Assembly (NCBI GenBank): GCA_965242785.1
Contig: CBDETA010000004.1
Location: forward strand, 496,001-560,000
Length of the DNA stretch: 64,000 bases
Direction: 5' to 3'
DNA from: Maricaulis sp965242785
GTDB lineage: Bacteria; Pseudomonadota; Alphaproteobacteria; Caulobacterales; Maricaulaceae
The notes beneath the pieces were generated by a model that was given only the letters and a program-made list of their open reading frames with translations, made no database searches and had not been told where the DNA came from. The position numbers and the translations under genes were made by a program. Shown here piece after piece: positions 8,514-16,820 of this stretch. Within the stretch, counting starts at the first letter, position 1, and each line of letters begins with the position of its first letter.

Positions 8514-9134
8514 TCAGGACGCATCTTCCGCCCAACCCTCCGGCCCGGCATCGATACGGCGGAAACCTGCCAGTTTCCGCATGATCACGTCGAAAGACCG
8601 CGCCTGCGACCCTTCTGCCATCGCGGCATGGACCGTCGGTCCGCGCCCGATCGCCTGGCCGATCTGCTCGGCCGAGAAGCACCCCGCCACCGGGACGCCC
8701 TCGCCCCAGGCCGCACGGGCCAGCCGGTCCAGCTTGGACCGGCCATCCGCCGCACCGTCCGACGCCTCGATGCGCCAGGCCGGCTTGGCCGACTTCAGCG
8801 CGAGCCGGACGGCGTCCTGACCCGCTGCCAGATCCCCGGACCGCCGCGCCAGACCGATCAGGTTCAGCGCGCGCTCCGCCAGCAGGGCGTCCAGTCGGTC
8901 GGCCAGATCGCCTGCCACCTCGACCGGTCCGCCGAAGGCGCGGTTGAACGCCTTCTTCTTGATGGCCCGGTCGACCATCTCGCGTGAGGCGCTGAGCCAG
9001 GCCCCGCGACCGGGCAACTTTGCCGCCAGGTCGGGAACCACGGTCTGGTCCGGCGCCAGGGCAAAGCGGATCAGATCCGCCTCATCCATCACCTCGCCGG
9101 TCGCTATACAGCGCCGCTCACGCTCCTTCTTCAT
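8514..9134 (-). CDS. ylxR: YlxR-L7Ae type RNA-binding protein of the nusA-infB operon
   Basis: A 206-residue protein combining a YlxR (DUF448) domain, with the family signature RRCIATGEV at about 7-15 and PGRGAWLSA at about 41-49, and a C-terminal L7Ae/YlxQ-like domain (ALNLIGLARRSGDLAAGQDAV onward). In many Firmicutes these are two adjacent genes; alphaproteobacteria commonly carry the joined form. YlxR proteins bind RNA or RNase P RNA and modulate transcription in some bacteria, but the role here is not established. It lies 15 bases after nusA, and a 140-base gap separates it from infB. Confidence 0.93.
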   Translation of the reverse strand: MKKERERRCIATGEVMDEADLIRFALAPDQTVVPDLAAKLPGRGAWLSASREMVDRAIKKKAFNRAFGGPVEVAGDLADRLDALLAERALNLIGLARRSGDLAAGQDAVRLALKSAKPAWRIEASDGAADGRSKLDRLARAAWGEGVPVAGCFSAEQIGQAIGRGPTVHAAMAEGSQARSFDVIMRKLAGFRRIDAGPEGWAEDAS

Positions 9135-9149
9135 CGCGCAGTCGGGGGC

Positions 9150-10859
9150 TTACGCCTCCTTCTCCGCTTCTGCAGCCTCGTCCAGGTCCAGACCCAGGGC
9201 CTCGGCCTCGGCTTCCAGCTCGGCCAGGTCCATGCTCTCGACATCGAACACAGCTTCGGCCTCGTCCTCGAGAACCTCTTCCTCGACAGCCTGCTGCGGC
9301 AGATCCTCTTCCGAGATCCAGCCGGCCGCCACACGCGCCCGCATGATCATCATCTCGGCGTCTTCAACCGACAGGTTGAAATCTTCCAGGATGCCCGGTT
9401 CGCGCACGCGTTCGCCATTCTTGGTCTCGAACCAGCCGCGAAGGTCGTCCGACACCAGGCCGGCCAGGTCCTCGATCGACTTCACATCGTTCTCGCCGAA
9501 CTTGACCGCCATGGCGAGATCGACACCTTCGACCTCCAGAACCGCATCCTCGACACCCAGTTCCTTACGCTTGGCGTCCTGTTCTGCCGCCAGGCGGTCC
9601 AGATAATCACGGGCGCGAGCCTGGATTTCTTCGGCCGTGTCCTCGTCAAAGCCTTCGATCACAGCGATTTCACCGAGCTCGACATAGGCGATTTCCTCGA
9701 CGTCGGAAAAGCCTTCCGTCGCCAGAAGCTGTGCAATCACCTCATCAACATCCAGGGCACCGATGAAGAGCTGGGTCCGTTCGGCGAATTCCTTCTGCCG
9801 GCGCTCAGACTCTTCTTCCTCGGTCAGGATATCGATCGACCAGCCTGTCAGCTGCGAGGCCAGTCGGACATTCTGACCACGGCGACCGATGGCGAGCGAC
9901 AGCTGCTCGTCCGGCACCACAACCTCGATGCGCTGGTCTTCCTCGTCCAGCACGACCTTGGCCACCTCGGCCGGCTGCAGGGCATTGACGATGAAGGTCG
10001 CCGGATCATCCGACCACGGGATGATGTCGATCTTCTCGCCCGCCAGCTCGGACACCACAGCCTGCACGCGCGAACCGCGCATACCGACGCAGGCGCCGAC
10101 CGGGTCGATCGAACCGTCATTGGAAATCACGGCGATCTTGGCGCGCGAGCCCGGGTCGCGGGCGACCGACGGGATCTCGATGATGCCTTCGTAGACTTCC
10201 GGCACTTCCTGGGCGAACAGGGCGGCCATGAAGTCCGGATGCGCGCGCGACAGGAAGATCTGCGGGCCGCGAACCTCTTCGCGAACATCATAGATATAGG
10301 CGCGAACGCGCTCATTGTTCTGCAGGTTTTCCCGCGGAATGCCGTCGGCGCGGCGGATGATGCCCTCGGCGCGACCCAAGTCGATGATTACATTGCCGTA
10401 TTCGACACGTTTGACGATGCCGTTGACGATCTCGCCGACACGGTCCTTGTACTCGTCGAACTGGCGCTTGCGCTCGGCTTCACGCACCTTCTGCGTGATC
10501 ACCTGCTTGGCCGTCTGCGAGGCGACCCGGCCGAATTCGATGGGCGGCAGCTCGTCCGAGAACACCGTGCCGATCTCGGCAGCCGGATCGATTTTCTTGG
10601 CGTCGGCCAGGGTGAGCTCCTGGCTCTCGTTCTCGACCTCTTCCACAACCGTCATGTTGCGGGTCAGCGACAGCTCGCCCGTTTTCGGATCGATCTTGGC
10701 GCGGATGTCGTTTTCGGCGCCGTAGCGCGAGCGCGCAGCCTTCTGGATCGCTTCCTCGATCGCCTCGATGACGATCGTCTCGTCGATCGATTTCTCGGCG
10801 GCGACGGCGCGTGCGATCTGCAGCAGCTCAAGCCGGTTGGCGCTGACTCCGATGCTCAT
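9150..10859 (-). CDS. nusA: Transcription termination/antitermination factor NusA
   Basis: RNA polymerase-associated elongation factor. The 569-residue protein has the N-terminal polymerase-binding domain (NRLELLQIARAVAAEKSIDETIV), an S1 domain (about 135-200, VGEIVNGIVKRVEYGNVIIDLG), two KH domains (PVGACVGMRGSRVQAVVSEL and LAIGRRGQNVRLASQLTGW) and two helix-hairpin-helix acidic repeats at the C-terminus. The tail is rich in glutamate. It follows rimP by 31 bases and precedes ylxR and infB. The operon is probably governed by the leader upstream of rimP; NusA autoregulates its operon in other bacteria. Confidence 0.98.
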   Translation of the reverse strand: MSIGVSANRLELLQIARAVAAEKSIDETIVIEAIEEAIQKAARSRYGAENDIRAKIDPKTGELSLTRNMTVVEEVENESQELTLADAKKIDPAAEIGTVFSDELPPIEFGRVASQTAKQVITQKVREAERKRQFDEYKDRVGEIVNGIVKRVEYGNVIIDLGRAEGIIRRADGIPRENLQNNERVRAYIYDVREEVRGPQIFLSRAHPDFMAALFAQEVPEVYEGIIEIPSVARDPGSRAKIAVISNDGSIDPVGACVGMRGSRVQAVVSELAGEKIDIIPWSDDPATFIVNALQPAEVAKVVLDEEDQRIEVVVPDEQLSLAIGRRGQNVRLASQLTGWSIDILTEEEESERRQKEFAERTQLFIGALDVDEVIAQLLATEGFSDVEEIAYVELGEIAVIEGFDEDTAEEIQARARDYLDRLAAEQDAKRKELGVEDAVLEVEGVDLAMAVKFGENDVKSIEDLAGLVSDDLRGWFETKNGERVREPGILEDFNLSVEDAEMMIMRARVAAGWISEEDLPQQAVEEEVLEDEAEAVFDVESMDLAELEAEAEALGLDLDEAAEAEKEA

Positions 10860-10890
10860 CGGGCAAGTCCTTCAAAGGAAAAAAGCGACA

Positions 10891-11430
10891 TCATTCGTCT
10901 CCTTCAGTCTGCGCGGACGGTTTGGGCCCCCGCGCTTTCAAATCCGCCTCGATCAAGGCGTCCGTCAAAACCAGTTTGGCTTCCGCGATCCAGTCAAACG
11001 GGATCAGCGTGGTGTCGTCTTCACCGTCCATGTCCAAAAGGACATTGCCGTCCTCGACACCGGCGAGCAGGCCGCGAAAGCGCTTGCGGCCCTCGGCCAG
11101 CCGGTCCAGCTCGATCTTGACCTCACAGCCTTCCCAGCGTGCGAAGTGCGGCAGGGCGGTCAGCGGCCGATCGATGCCGGGGGATGATATCTCAAGATCA
11201 TATTCGCCGGAAATCGGGTCCTCGACCTCGAACACGTCCGACAGGGCGCGCGAAAGGCGGGCGCAGTCATCGACATCGACGCCGCTGCCGTCCAGCTTGT
11301 CGGTCATGATCTGAAGGCGCGGCTTCTTGCCCGACATGACGCGCACACGCACGATCTCAAGCCCGAGTTCGGCAGCCACCGGCTCGGCGAGGGCGAGAAT
11401 GCGGTCATCCTGAGGCGTCTTCGTTTTCAA
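10891..11430 (-). CDS. rimP: Ribosome maturation factor RimP, probable TTG start
   Basis: Assembly factor for the 30S subunit. The protein is 179 residues if it begins at TTG 11428-11430, just before KTKTPQDDRILALAEPVAAELGLEI in three-letter phase with the family start. No ATG or GTG lies nearby in frame; longer open extensions run through the upstream terminator and trmB and are not credible. Family marks are GSGVDVDDCARLSRALSDVFEVEDPI, YDLEISSPGIDRPL and the C-terminal SH3-like domain. A weak purine site (AAAGGG) lies about 12 bases upstream. The terminator stem at 11461-11485 ends only about 24 bases before the start. Confidence 0.94.
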   Translation of the reverse strand: MKTKTPQDDRILALAEPVAAELGLEIVRVRVMSGKKPRLQIMTDKLDGSGVDVDDCARLSRALSDVFEVEDPISGEYDLEISSPGIDRPLTALPHFARWEGCEVKIELDRLAEGRKRFRGLLAGVEDGNVLLDMDGEDDTTLIPFDWIAEAKLVLTDALIEADLKARGPKPSAQTEGDE

Positions 11431-11453
11431 GCGCTTGCAGGCCCTTTTTCCAA

Positions 11454-11485
11454 CAAAAAAGAGCGGCCGCCGTAGGCGACCGCTC
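11454..11485 (-). terminator. Intrinsic terminator in the rimP leader (end of trmB and/or attenuator)
   Basis: Read on the minus strand, GAGCGGTCGCC, a 3-base loop TAC and GGCGGCCGCTC form an 11-bp stem (one G-U pair) at 11461-11485. Six U residues follow immediately (11455-11460). It is a textbook Rho-independent terminator. It lies 76 bases after the trmB stop and about 24 bases before the rimP start. A promoter-like sequence lies between trmB and the stem, so it may act as a regulated attenuator of rimP-nusA rather than only ending trmB. Confidence 0.85.
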
Positions 11486-11523
11486 GAAAGCATCATCCGA
11501 TGCGATCGAACTTGTATGCCGCG

Positions 11524-11552
11524 CTTATACGCCTGATGGGAAAGGAAGGCAA
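11524..11552 (-). promoter_or_regulatory. Candidate sigma-70-type promoter for rimP-nusA-ylxR-infB
   Basis: On the minus strand, a -35-like TTGCCT (11547-11552), a spacer of exactly 17 bases and a -10-like TATAAG (11524-11529) lie just after the trmB stop codon. Matches to TTGACA and TATAAT are 4 of 6 and 5 of 6. Transcription would begin near 11517 and give a leader of about 88 bases containing the terminator stem at 11461-11485. It was recognised by eye only. Confidence 0.55.
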
Positions 11553-11561
11553 GGATGAGCG

Positions 11562-12248
11562 TCAGGCACGCACCCAGTCCATGAAGACAGGCTTGCAATC
11601 GCCCAGGCCCTTGGTCTCGTAGCGGGTGGTGATGTGGTCGGCGGGCGGGATGCGCCAATCGTCGGCCTTTGAGGCCTGCCAGTCGAAACGCGTATCCTGC
11701 TGGAACTCGATCATGCAGTGATCGGCATAGGACTTCACATCCGTGGCAATGCGCAGGCGACCACCGGGCTTGAGCAGGCGGGCAAACGCGTCGCGGGTGG
11801 ATTGCTGGACGAAACGGCGTTTGGCGTGGCGCTTTTTGTGCCAAGGGTCCGGGAAGAGCAGGAATATGCGGTCCAGAGTATTCGCGGCAAAGCGCGGCAG
11901 GGCTTCGCGGGCATCGCCGCGCCACAGGCGAACATTGTCCAGACCCAAATCCTCGACTTGTGTCAGGGCCTTGGCGACACCGTTCAGGAAGGGCTCGATA
12001 CCGATATAGCCGGCCGTGCGATCCCGATCGGCCTGAGACGTCAGATGCTCACCGCCACCAAAGCCGATTTCCAGGATGCGCGCACTGGCCTGCGGAAACA
12101 GGGCGACCGGGTCGATCACGCCGGTTTCCGGCAGCGTCATGCCGGGCAGGCGGTTGTCGACCAGGTCCTGCTGGCGGGCAGACAGGGGTTTCCCCTGGGC
12201 CCGTCCATAGAGACGGAATTCGGGGCGATCTTCTGGCGGCAGGTTCAT
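11562..12248 (-). CDS. trmB: tRNA (guanine(46)-N7)-methyltransferase
   Basis: S-adenosylmethionine-dependent enzyme that makes m7G46 in the tRNA variable loop. The 228-residue protein has the SAM-binding loop EIGFGGGEH (60-68), a second-strand IGIEPF, and the family signature FPDPWHKKR (132-140). Its C-terminal DITTRYE-like region appears here as DHITTRYETKG. The start is MNLPPEDRPEFRLYGR. It is followed by the candidate rimP promoter and terminator. In Caulobacter relatives metK often sits nearby; none is present here. Confidence 0.97.
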   Translation of the reverse strand: MNLPPEDRPEFRLYGRAQGKPLSARQQDLVDNRLPGMTLPETGVIDPVALFPQASARILEIGFGGGEHLTSQADRDRTAGYIGIEPFLNGVAKALTQVEDLGLDNVRLWRGDAREALPRFAANTLDRIFLLFPDPWHKKRHAKRRFVQQSTRDAFARLLKPGGRLRIATDVKSYADHCMIEFQQDTRFDWQASKADDWRIPPADHITTRYETKGLGDCKPVFMDWVRA

Positions 12249-12298
12249 GCGCCGCGATCTAGCGGGTCACAGCGCAAAGGGAAAGCCCGGTTCTGCGC

Positions 12299-12724
12299 CT
12301 AGCCACCCGCCATCTCGTCTTCTTCCGCCGCCAGCGTGCGCACCAGCTCCAGGACCCGTCGGCGCACCTTGGCATCCTTGATGCGTGAGAAGGACTCGGC
12401 CAACGAGACCCCGTCGGCGCTCTGGATGAAGTCATACACCAAGGGCGTCTGGTCATCCTCGGCCATGCCGCTGGCGGCCGATTTCTCCCCCAGCCCTTCG
12501 AAGAAGAACTGGACCGGAACTTCCAGGACACGGGACAAACGATAGAGTCGACTGGCGCCAACCCGGTTGGCACCGCGCTCATATTTCTGAACCTGTTGGA
12601 ATGTCACGCCCAGATCGTCGCCGAGGCGTTCCTGACTCATCTTCAACAATTGACGACGCAATCGAATGCGGGCCCCGACATGGATATCAATGGGATTGGG
12701 GCCACGCGGGTTCGGTTTCGGCAT
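12299..12724 (-). CDS. XRE-family helix-turn-helix regulator
   Basis: A 141-residue DNA-binding protein. Residues about 16-72 form a Cro/CI-type HTH: VGARIRLRRQLLKMSQERLG, then VTFQQVQKYERGANRVGASRLYRL. The C-terminal half (VSLAESFSRIKDAKVRRRVLELVRTLAAEE) is a helical region typical of a small regulator family common in alphaproteobacteria. It lies between lnt and trmB on the same strand, 88 bases after lnt. Its targets are not deducible from the window. The XRE assignment is firm. Confidence 0.92.
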   Translation of the reverse strand: MPKPNPRGPNPIDIHVGARIRLRRQLLKMSQERLGDDLGVTFQQVQKYERGANRVGASRLYRLSRVLEVPVQFFFEGLGEKSAASGMAEDDQTPLVYDFIQSADGVSLAESFSRIKDAKVRRRVLELVRTLAAEEDEMAGG

Positions 12725-12812
12725 GAATCACCTCGATTCTTGATACGCCTTCCAACCCTTGCAACGCCGGACAATAGCACAACCAAGGCGTGGTCTCATA
12801 ATCACGTTCGTT

Positions 12813-14417
12813 TCATGAGTGCGCAATGAACCGCCCGCGGCGGGCCCGCCAGCGCTGGGCGCCGACACCGGCCAGGACAAGTACCACAAGCATCCACACC
12901 GGAGCGTCTCCCCAGATCATGTAAGGCGTCCGGTCCAGGGCGGCGGGAAGGGAAACGTCAAAGGCACCCTCCGCATCCGGAGCAATGGTCACGACGGCAC
13001 GCCCGGCCGCATCCACCGTGCCGGACCAGCCCCGCGCCGCGCTGCGCACCATGGGCAGACCGGCCTCGATGGAGCGATAGCGAGACTGGTTGAAATGCTG
13101 CTGCGGACCAAACGTCGCGCCAAACCAGGCATCATTGGAGATATTCAACAGCCACTCGGGCCGTTCCGGCATCGCCCTCACGAAGCCCGGGAATATGGCT
13201 TCGTAGCAGATCAGTGGCATCACGGGCGGCGCGCCGGTGAACTGGAGGACCGAGGGCGCCGGCCCCGGGGAAAACTGGTAACGCGTGAATTCTGCGAAAC
13301 CGATCCGCTCCAGCAGCCAGGTCATCGGGACCATCTCACCGAAAGGCGTCAGCCGGACTTTCTGGTAGAGCGCTTCCAAACGTGGCGAACCGCCCGGAAA
13401 CCGCATGGCGGCGAGGGCATTGTAATAGGCATAGCCTGTCCCGTTGCGTGCGCGCTGATTGACCCCGGCAATCAGGATCTGGCCTTCATCCAGTTCAGCC
13501 GCTATTCGGGCCAACGTGTCGCCGTCCTCAAGCATGAAGATCGGCAAGGCCCCTTCCGGCCACAAGACGTGGGTGACGGTCTCAAGGCCCGGGGCCGCGG
13601 TCAGCGAAATATACCGGTCCCGGGTGATGGCCTCGCCATCGGCGGCCCATTTCTCCTGTTGGGTAATTGCAGCCTGCACGATACGCATTCGGACATCCGC
13701 GCGCTCACCCTCGGGCATCGAGGCCAGTCGCAGAGCCCCGAAGCAGATCAGCAAGAGCCCGATGGCAGCGGCCGACATGACGGGCAGGAAACGGCGCGTT
13801 CCGGTACGACGGCCTATCACCACGGCCGGCGAGGCCAGTACGAACAGGGTCAGAAAACTGAGACCGTATATTCCCGCCCAGGATGCGGCCTGGCTGACGG
13901 TCCCGCCCGCCGCCCACGCATAGCCCGGAAGGTTCCACGGAAGGCCGCCGAACAAATGCCCCCGCACGCCCTCCAGCAAGGTGAATGCAGCCGCGAAGAC
14001 CAGGACCCGCCACTCAGAGCGCTGGGCCAGGCGCGTGTAAACAATGCCCGCGAGACCCCAGAACACGGCCAGCATGGCGGCGAACAAGGGCATGACAATC
14101 GGAACAAGGGCGCTATAGCCGGGACCACGGGTGATGAAGGCGAAGGCGATCCAGAATGTGCCGGCCAGGAAATAACCCATGCCGAACAGCAGACCGCGCA
14201 GAAAGGCCGAGGCATCAGGCCGGACAGTCCGGCGCGCACCATCCAGGCTCCAGACCAGCAGGCAAAGGCCGATCATCAGGGCGGGCCAGATGTGGAGCGG
14301 AGCCATCGCCAGCGCGGACAGCGCTCCGGCGAGAAAAATGTACAGCCGATGCCGCCAGCCCCGGCGCGACGCCATCCAGGCGCGCGGCCGCATCACGGAG
14401 AGCCGGCGCCAGTTCAT
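12813..14417 (-). CDS. lnt: Apolipoprotein N-acyltransferase
   Basis: Inner-membrane enzyme that adds the third acyl chain to the N-terminal cysteine of lipoproteins. The 534-residue protein has several N-terminal membrane helices (about 27-210) and then a carbon-nitrogen-hydrolase domain. The catalytic triad residues are visible: Glu near 287 in LWPEGALPIF, Lys near 351 in YQKVRLTPFGEM, and Cys near 403 in PLICYEAIFP. NISNDAWFG follows. The start codon overlaps the corC stop (ATGA, 14414-14417), which indicates coupled translation. The window encodes several lipoproteins (PCuAC, BON, LppC, glycine-zipper) that would be its substrates. Confidence 0.97.
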   Translation of the reverse strand: MNWRRLSVMRPRAWMASRRGWRHRLYIFLAGALSALAMAPLHIWPALMIGLCLLVWSLDGARRTVRPDASAFLRGLLFGMGYFLAGTFWIAFAFITRGPGYSALVPIVMPLFAAMLAVFWGLAGIVYTRLAQRSEWRVLVFAAAFTLLEGVRGHLFGGLPWNLPGYAWAAGGTVSQAASWAGIYGLSFLTLFVLASPAVVIGRRTGTRRFLPVMSAAAIGLLLICFGALRLASMPEGERADVRMRIVQAAITQQEKWAADGEAITRDRYISLTAAPGLETVTHVLWPEGALPIFMLEDGDTLARIAAELDEGQILIAGVNQRARNGTGYAYYNALAAMRFPGGSPRLEALYQKVRLTPFGEMVPMTWLLERIGFAEFTRYQFSPGPAPSVLQFTGAPPVMPLICYEAIFPGFVRAMPERPEWLLNISNDAWFGATFGPQQHFNQSRYRSIEAGLPMVRSAARGWSGTVDAAGRAVVTIAPDAEGAFDVSLPAALDRTPYMIWGDAPVWMLVVLVLAGVGAQRWRARRGRFIAHS

Positions 14418-15310
14418 GTTTCCGGACCGGCCTCGCCTTCACCGCTGGCAGGCGCTGTCTTGGGTTTCCTCACTGGCGCCCGAACCCGCATGCGCTTGAT
14501 GCGACGGCTGTCTGCCTCGATGACCTCGAACTCGTACCCGGTGGGGTGACGGATCACCTCACCCCGTTCGGGGACACGACCGATCAGGGTGAAGACCAAC
14601 CCGCCCAGGCTGTCGACATCCTCGTCCTCATCCTCGGCGGCAATCTCTTCGCCGACCACAGCCTCGAACGCATCAATCTCGGCCCGGGCCTCGACATCCC
14701 AGACACCCGGTCCGCGGGCGCGGATCGCCGGGGTTTCATCGTCATCGTGTTCGTCCTCGATATCACCGACGATGGGCTCGATCAGATCTTCCAGCGTCAC
14801 CAGACCATCGGTGCCGCCATATTCATCCACGACCAGGGCCAGATGCATGCGCCGACCCTGCATCCGGCGCAAGAGGTCGGTTGCCTTCATCGAGGGTGGC
14901 GCGAAGAGAAGCGGGCGTGCGATTTCCGGCAACACCTGTTTTTGCAGCCAACCCGCCGGTCGGCGTCCCGTGCGCCCGGGCGCCAGATGAATGATCACGT
15001 CCTTGATGTGGACCACACCCACCGGGTCATCCAGCGTATCGCGATAGACCGGAAGGCGTGAATGCGCCGCCTCGGCAAAACTGTGCGCCAACTCGCCAAG
15101 CGGCGTGGAAACATCGACACCGATGATATCGGCGCGCGGCACCATCACATCGGCGACCCGAAGCTCATCCAGCGCATCGGCCTCGATCGACGGATGGGCG
15201 ACAGCCGGTGACGGGGCCGGCACCTCGCTGGCCACCACCGGGCGGCGCCGCAGCAGTCGGGATATCCAGGACGGACGGGCGGGCGGTGAAGAAGGCGAGG
15301 CGTCAGCCAT
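14414..15310 (-). CDS. corC: CBS-domain CorC/HlyC-type protein
   Basis: Cytosolic CorC-type protein of 298 residues, lacking the membrane DUF21 domain of larger relatives. It has a CBS pair (RVADVMVPRADIIGVD to about KDVIIHLAP, then LLRRMQGRRMHLALVVDEYGGTDGLVTLEDLIEPIVGDI) and a C-terminal CorC_HlyC domain (GGLVFTLIGRVPERGEV). The family is tied to magnesium/cobalt handling or adenosine-nucleotide sensing. The start at 15308-15310 (MADASPSSPP) has GGGAG just before it. An alternative ATG at 15338-15340 overlaps the ybeY stop but lacks a ribosome site. It lies in the fixed miaB-phoH-ybeY-corC-lnt block. Confidence 0.93.
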   Translation of the reverse strand: MADASPSSPPARPSWISRLLRRRPVVASEVPAPSPAVAHPSIEADALDELRVADVMVPRADIIGVDVSTPLGELAHSFAEAAHSRLPVYRDTLDDPVGVVHIKDVIIHLAPGRTGRRPAGWLQKQVLPEIARPLLFAPPSMKATDLLRRMQGRRMHLALVVDEYGGTDGLVTLEDLIEPIVGDIEDEHDDDETPAIRARGPGVWDVEARAEIDAFEAVVGEEIAAEDEDEDVDSLGGLVFTLIGRVPERGEVIRHPTGYEFEVIEADSRRIKRMRVRAPVRKPKTAPASGEGEAGPET

Positions 15311-15336
15311 GTCGCACTCCCAAAAGACCCAGGACA

Positions 15337-15789
15337 TCATTCTGCATAGGGATCGCTGACACCCAGCCGGGCCAGAGCGCGGCGTTCGAGGTCTTCCATG
15401 TGTTCGGCTTCGTCATCCTGCTGGTGATCATAACCCTGTAGATGCAGGAATCCATGCACGATCAGATGTCGCAGGTGATCTTCCACAGTGATTCCACGGG
15501 CTTCGGCCTCGCGGGCCACAACGCCAGCGGCCAGCGCAATATCGCCGAGATGGTTATCGGCCTGACCGGCAGCCGGGAAGGACAGCACATTGGTGGGCCC
15601 CTCCTTGCCGCGGAAATTGCGATTGAGCGTCGCCACGGCTTCATCGCCGGTGAGAAGAATGGCGACCACGCCAGGCATCCCGTCCTCGAGACACTCGCAG
15701 GCCGCTTCCACAGCCTCTTCCGCCAATTGGGTTTTCCCGCGTATCGCGGCCCAGGCTTCGTCCTCGACAATCAGATCGACAGCGTTCAT
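15337..15789 (-). CDS. ybeY: Endoribonuclease YbeY (rRNA maturation factor)
   Basis: Metal-dependent RNase for 16S rRNA 3'-end maturation and ribosome quality control. The 150-residue protein carries the signature HGFLHLQGYDH, with metal ligands H112, H116 and H122, plus NRNFRGKEGPTNVLSFP upstream. The start codon overlaps the phoH stop (ATGA, 15786-15789). The location after phoH and before corC is the standard proteobacterial arrangement. Confidence 0.98.
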   Translation of the reverse strand: MNAVDLIVEDEAWAAIRGKTQLAEEAVEAACECLEDGMPGVVAILLTGDEAVATLNRNFRGKEGPTNVLSFPAAGQADNHLGDIALAAGVVAREAEARGITVEDHLRHLIVHGFLHLQGYDHQQDDEAEHMEDLERRALARLGVSDPYAE

Positions 15790-16820
15790 CGCGGTTGTGC
15801 GGCGCCGGTCGTCCGGCGGGCATCGTCCTCATAAGCTTCAACGATCCGGGCGACCAGATCATGCCGGACCACATCAACACGCGAAAAGCGTGTGATGGCA
15901 ACACCTTTGGTGTTGGCGAGCAGGCTGAGCGCATGCGGCAGGCCGGACGGGTCACGCGGCGACAGGTCTACCTGGCTGGGATCGCCGGTCACGGCCATGC
16001 GCGAACCCTCGCCGATCCGGGTCAGCACCATCTGCATCTGTGCCTTCGAGGTGTTCTGCGCCTCGTCGACGACAATGAAGGCCCGGTTCAGGGTGCGTCC
16101 GCGCATGAAGGCGATCGGCGCCACCTCGATCCGCCCGTCCTCGCGCATCTTTTCCAGCTGGTGGCGGCCCAGCGTGTCCGCCAGCGCATCCCAGACCGGC
16201 AGAAGATAGGGATCCACCTTCTCGGTCAGATCGCCCGGCAGGAAGCCCAGCTTCTCGCCCGCCTCGACCGCCGGCCGGGTGATGATCAGCTTCTCGACCT
16301 TGTGCTGGACCAGCATGGACGCACCATAAGCCACCGCCAGCAGGGTCTTGCCGGTGCCGGCCGGTCCGACACCGAAAATCAGGTCATAGTCGCGGTCATT
16401 CTTCAGCGCGCGGACATATTCGCGCTGACCGTCGGTGCGGGCGATGAGGCTGGACCCGCGCGGAACGCGGATGACGCCATCATCAGCCACGCCGGCGCGG
16501 TCTTCGCCATCGCGCATGCGCAGCGCGGCGCGAACAGCGGCCTCATCACAGGTCAGCCCGTGCTCCAGACTGTCATAGAGGCGCCGCAGGATGCGCTTGG
16601 CCTCATTGCGGGCCGCACCGTCCTCTGCCGTGACCACGACCTGGCCACCGCCAGGCGCGCTCAGACGCACATCCAGCTCCTGCTCGATCATGATCAGGAA
16701 ACGGTCGCCCGCCCCCGCCATGCCGCGCAGGCGTTCCTGGTCGTCAAAATACAGGGTTTCAGAAGCCTGGCGGCGCGGCTTGGCCGCGCGGGATCGCGAG
16801 GTCGGTTTGGCAGCGCTCAA
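15786..16820 (-). CDS. phoH: PhoH-family ATPase (YbeZ type), TTG start
   Basis: Predicted RNA-associated P-loop ATPase that works with YbeY. The protein has 344 residues, with an N-terminal KH-like region, the Walker A motif GPAGTGKT at 152-159 and Walker B FIVVDEAQNT near 248. The chosen start is TTG 16818-16820, which overlaps the miaB stop (TTGA). This fits the tight coupling in this operon. The function is by family; the biochemical role is only partly known in other species. Confidence 0.95.
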   Translation of the reverse strand: MSAAKPTSRSRAAKPRRQASETLYFDDQERLRGMAGAGDRFLIMIEQELDVRLSAPGGGQVVVTAEDGAARNEAKRILRRLYDSLEHGLTCDEAAVRAALRMRDGEDRAGVADDGVIRVPRGSSLIARTDGQREYVRALKNDRDYDLIFGVGPAGTGKTLLAVAYGASMLVQHKVEKLIITRPAVEAGEKLGFLPGDLTEKVDPYLLPVWDALADTLGRHQLEKMREDGRIEVAPIAFMRGRTLNRAFIVVDEAQNTSKAQMQMVLTRIGEGSRMAVTGDPSQVDLSPRDPSGLPHALSLLANTKGVAITRFSRVDVVRHDLVARIVEAYEDDARRTTGAAQPR

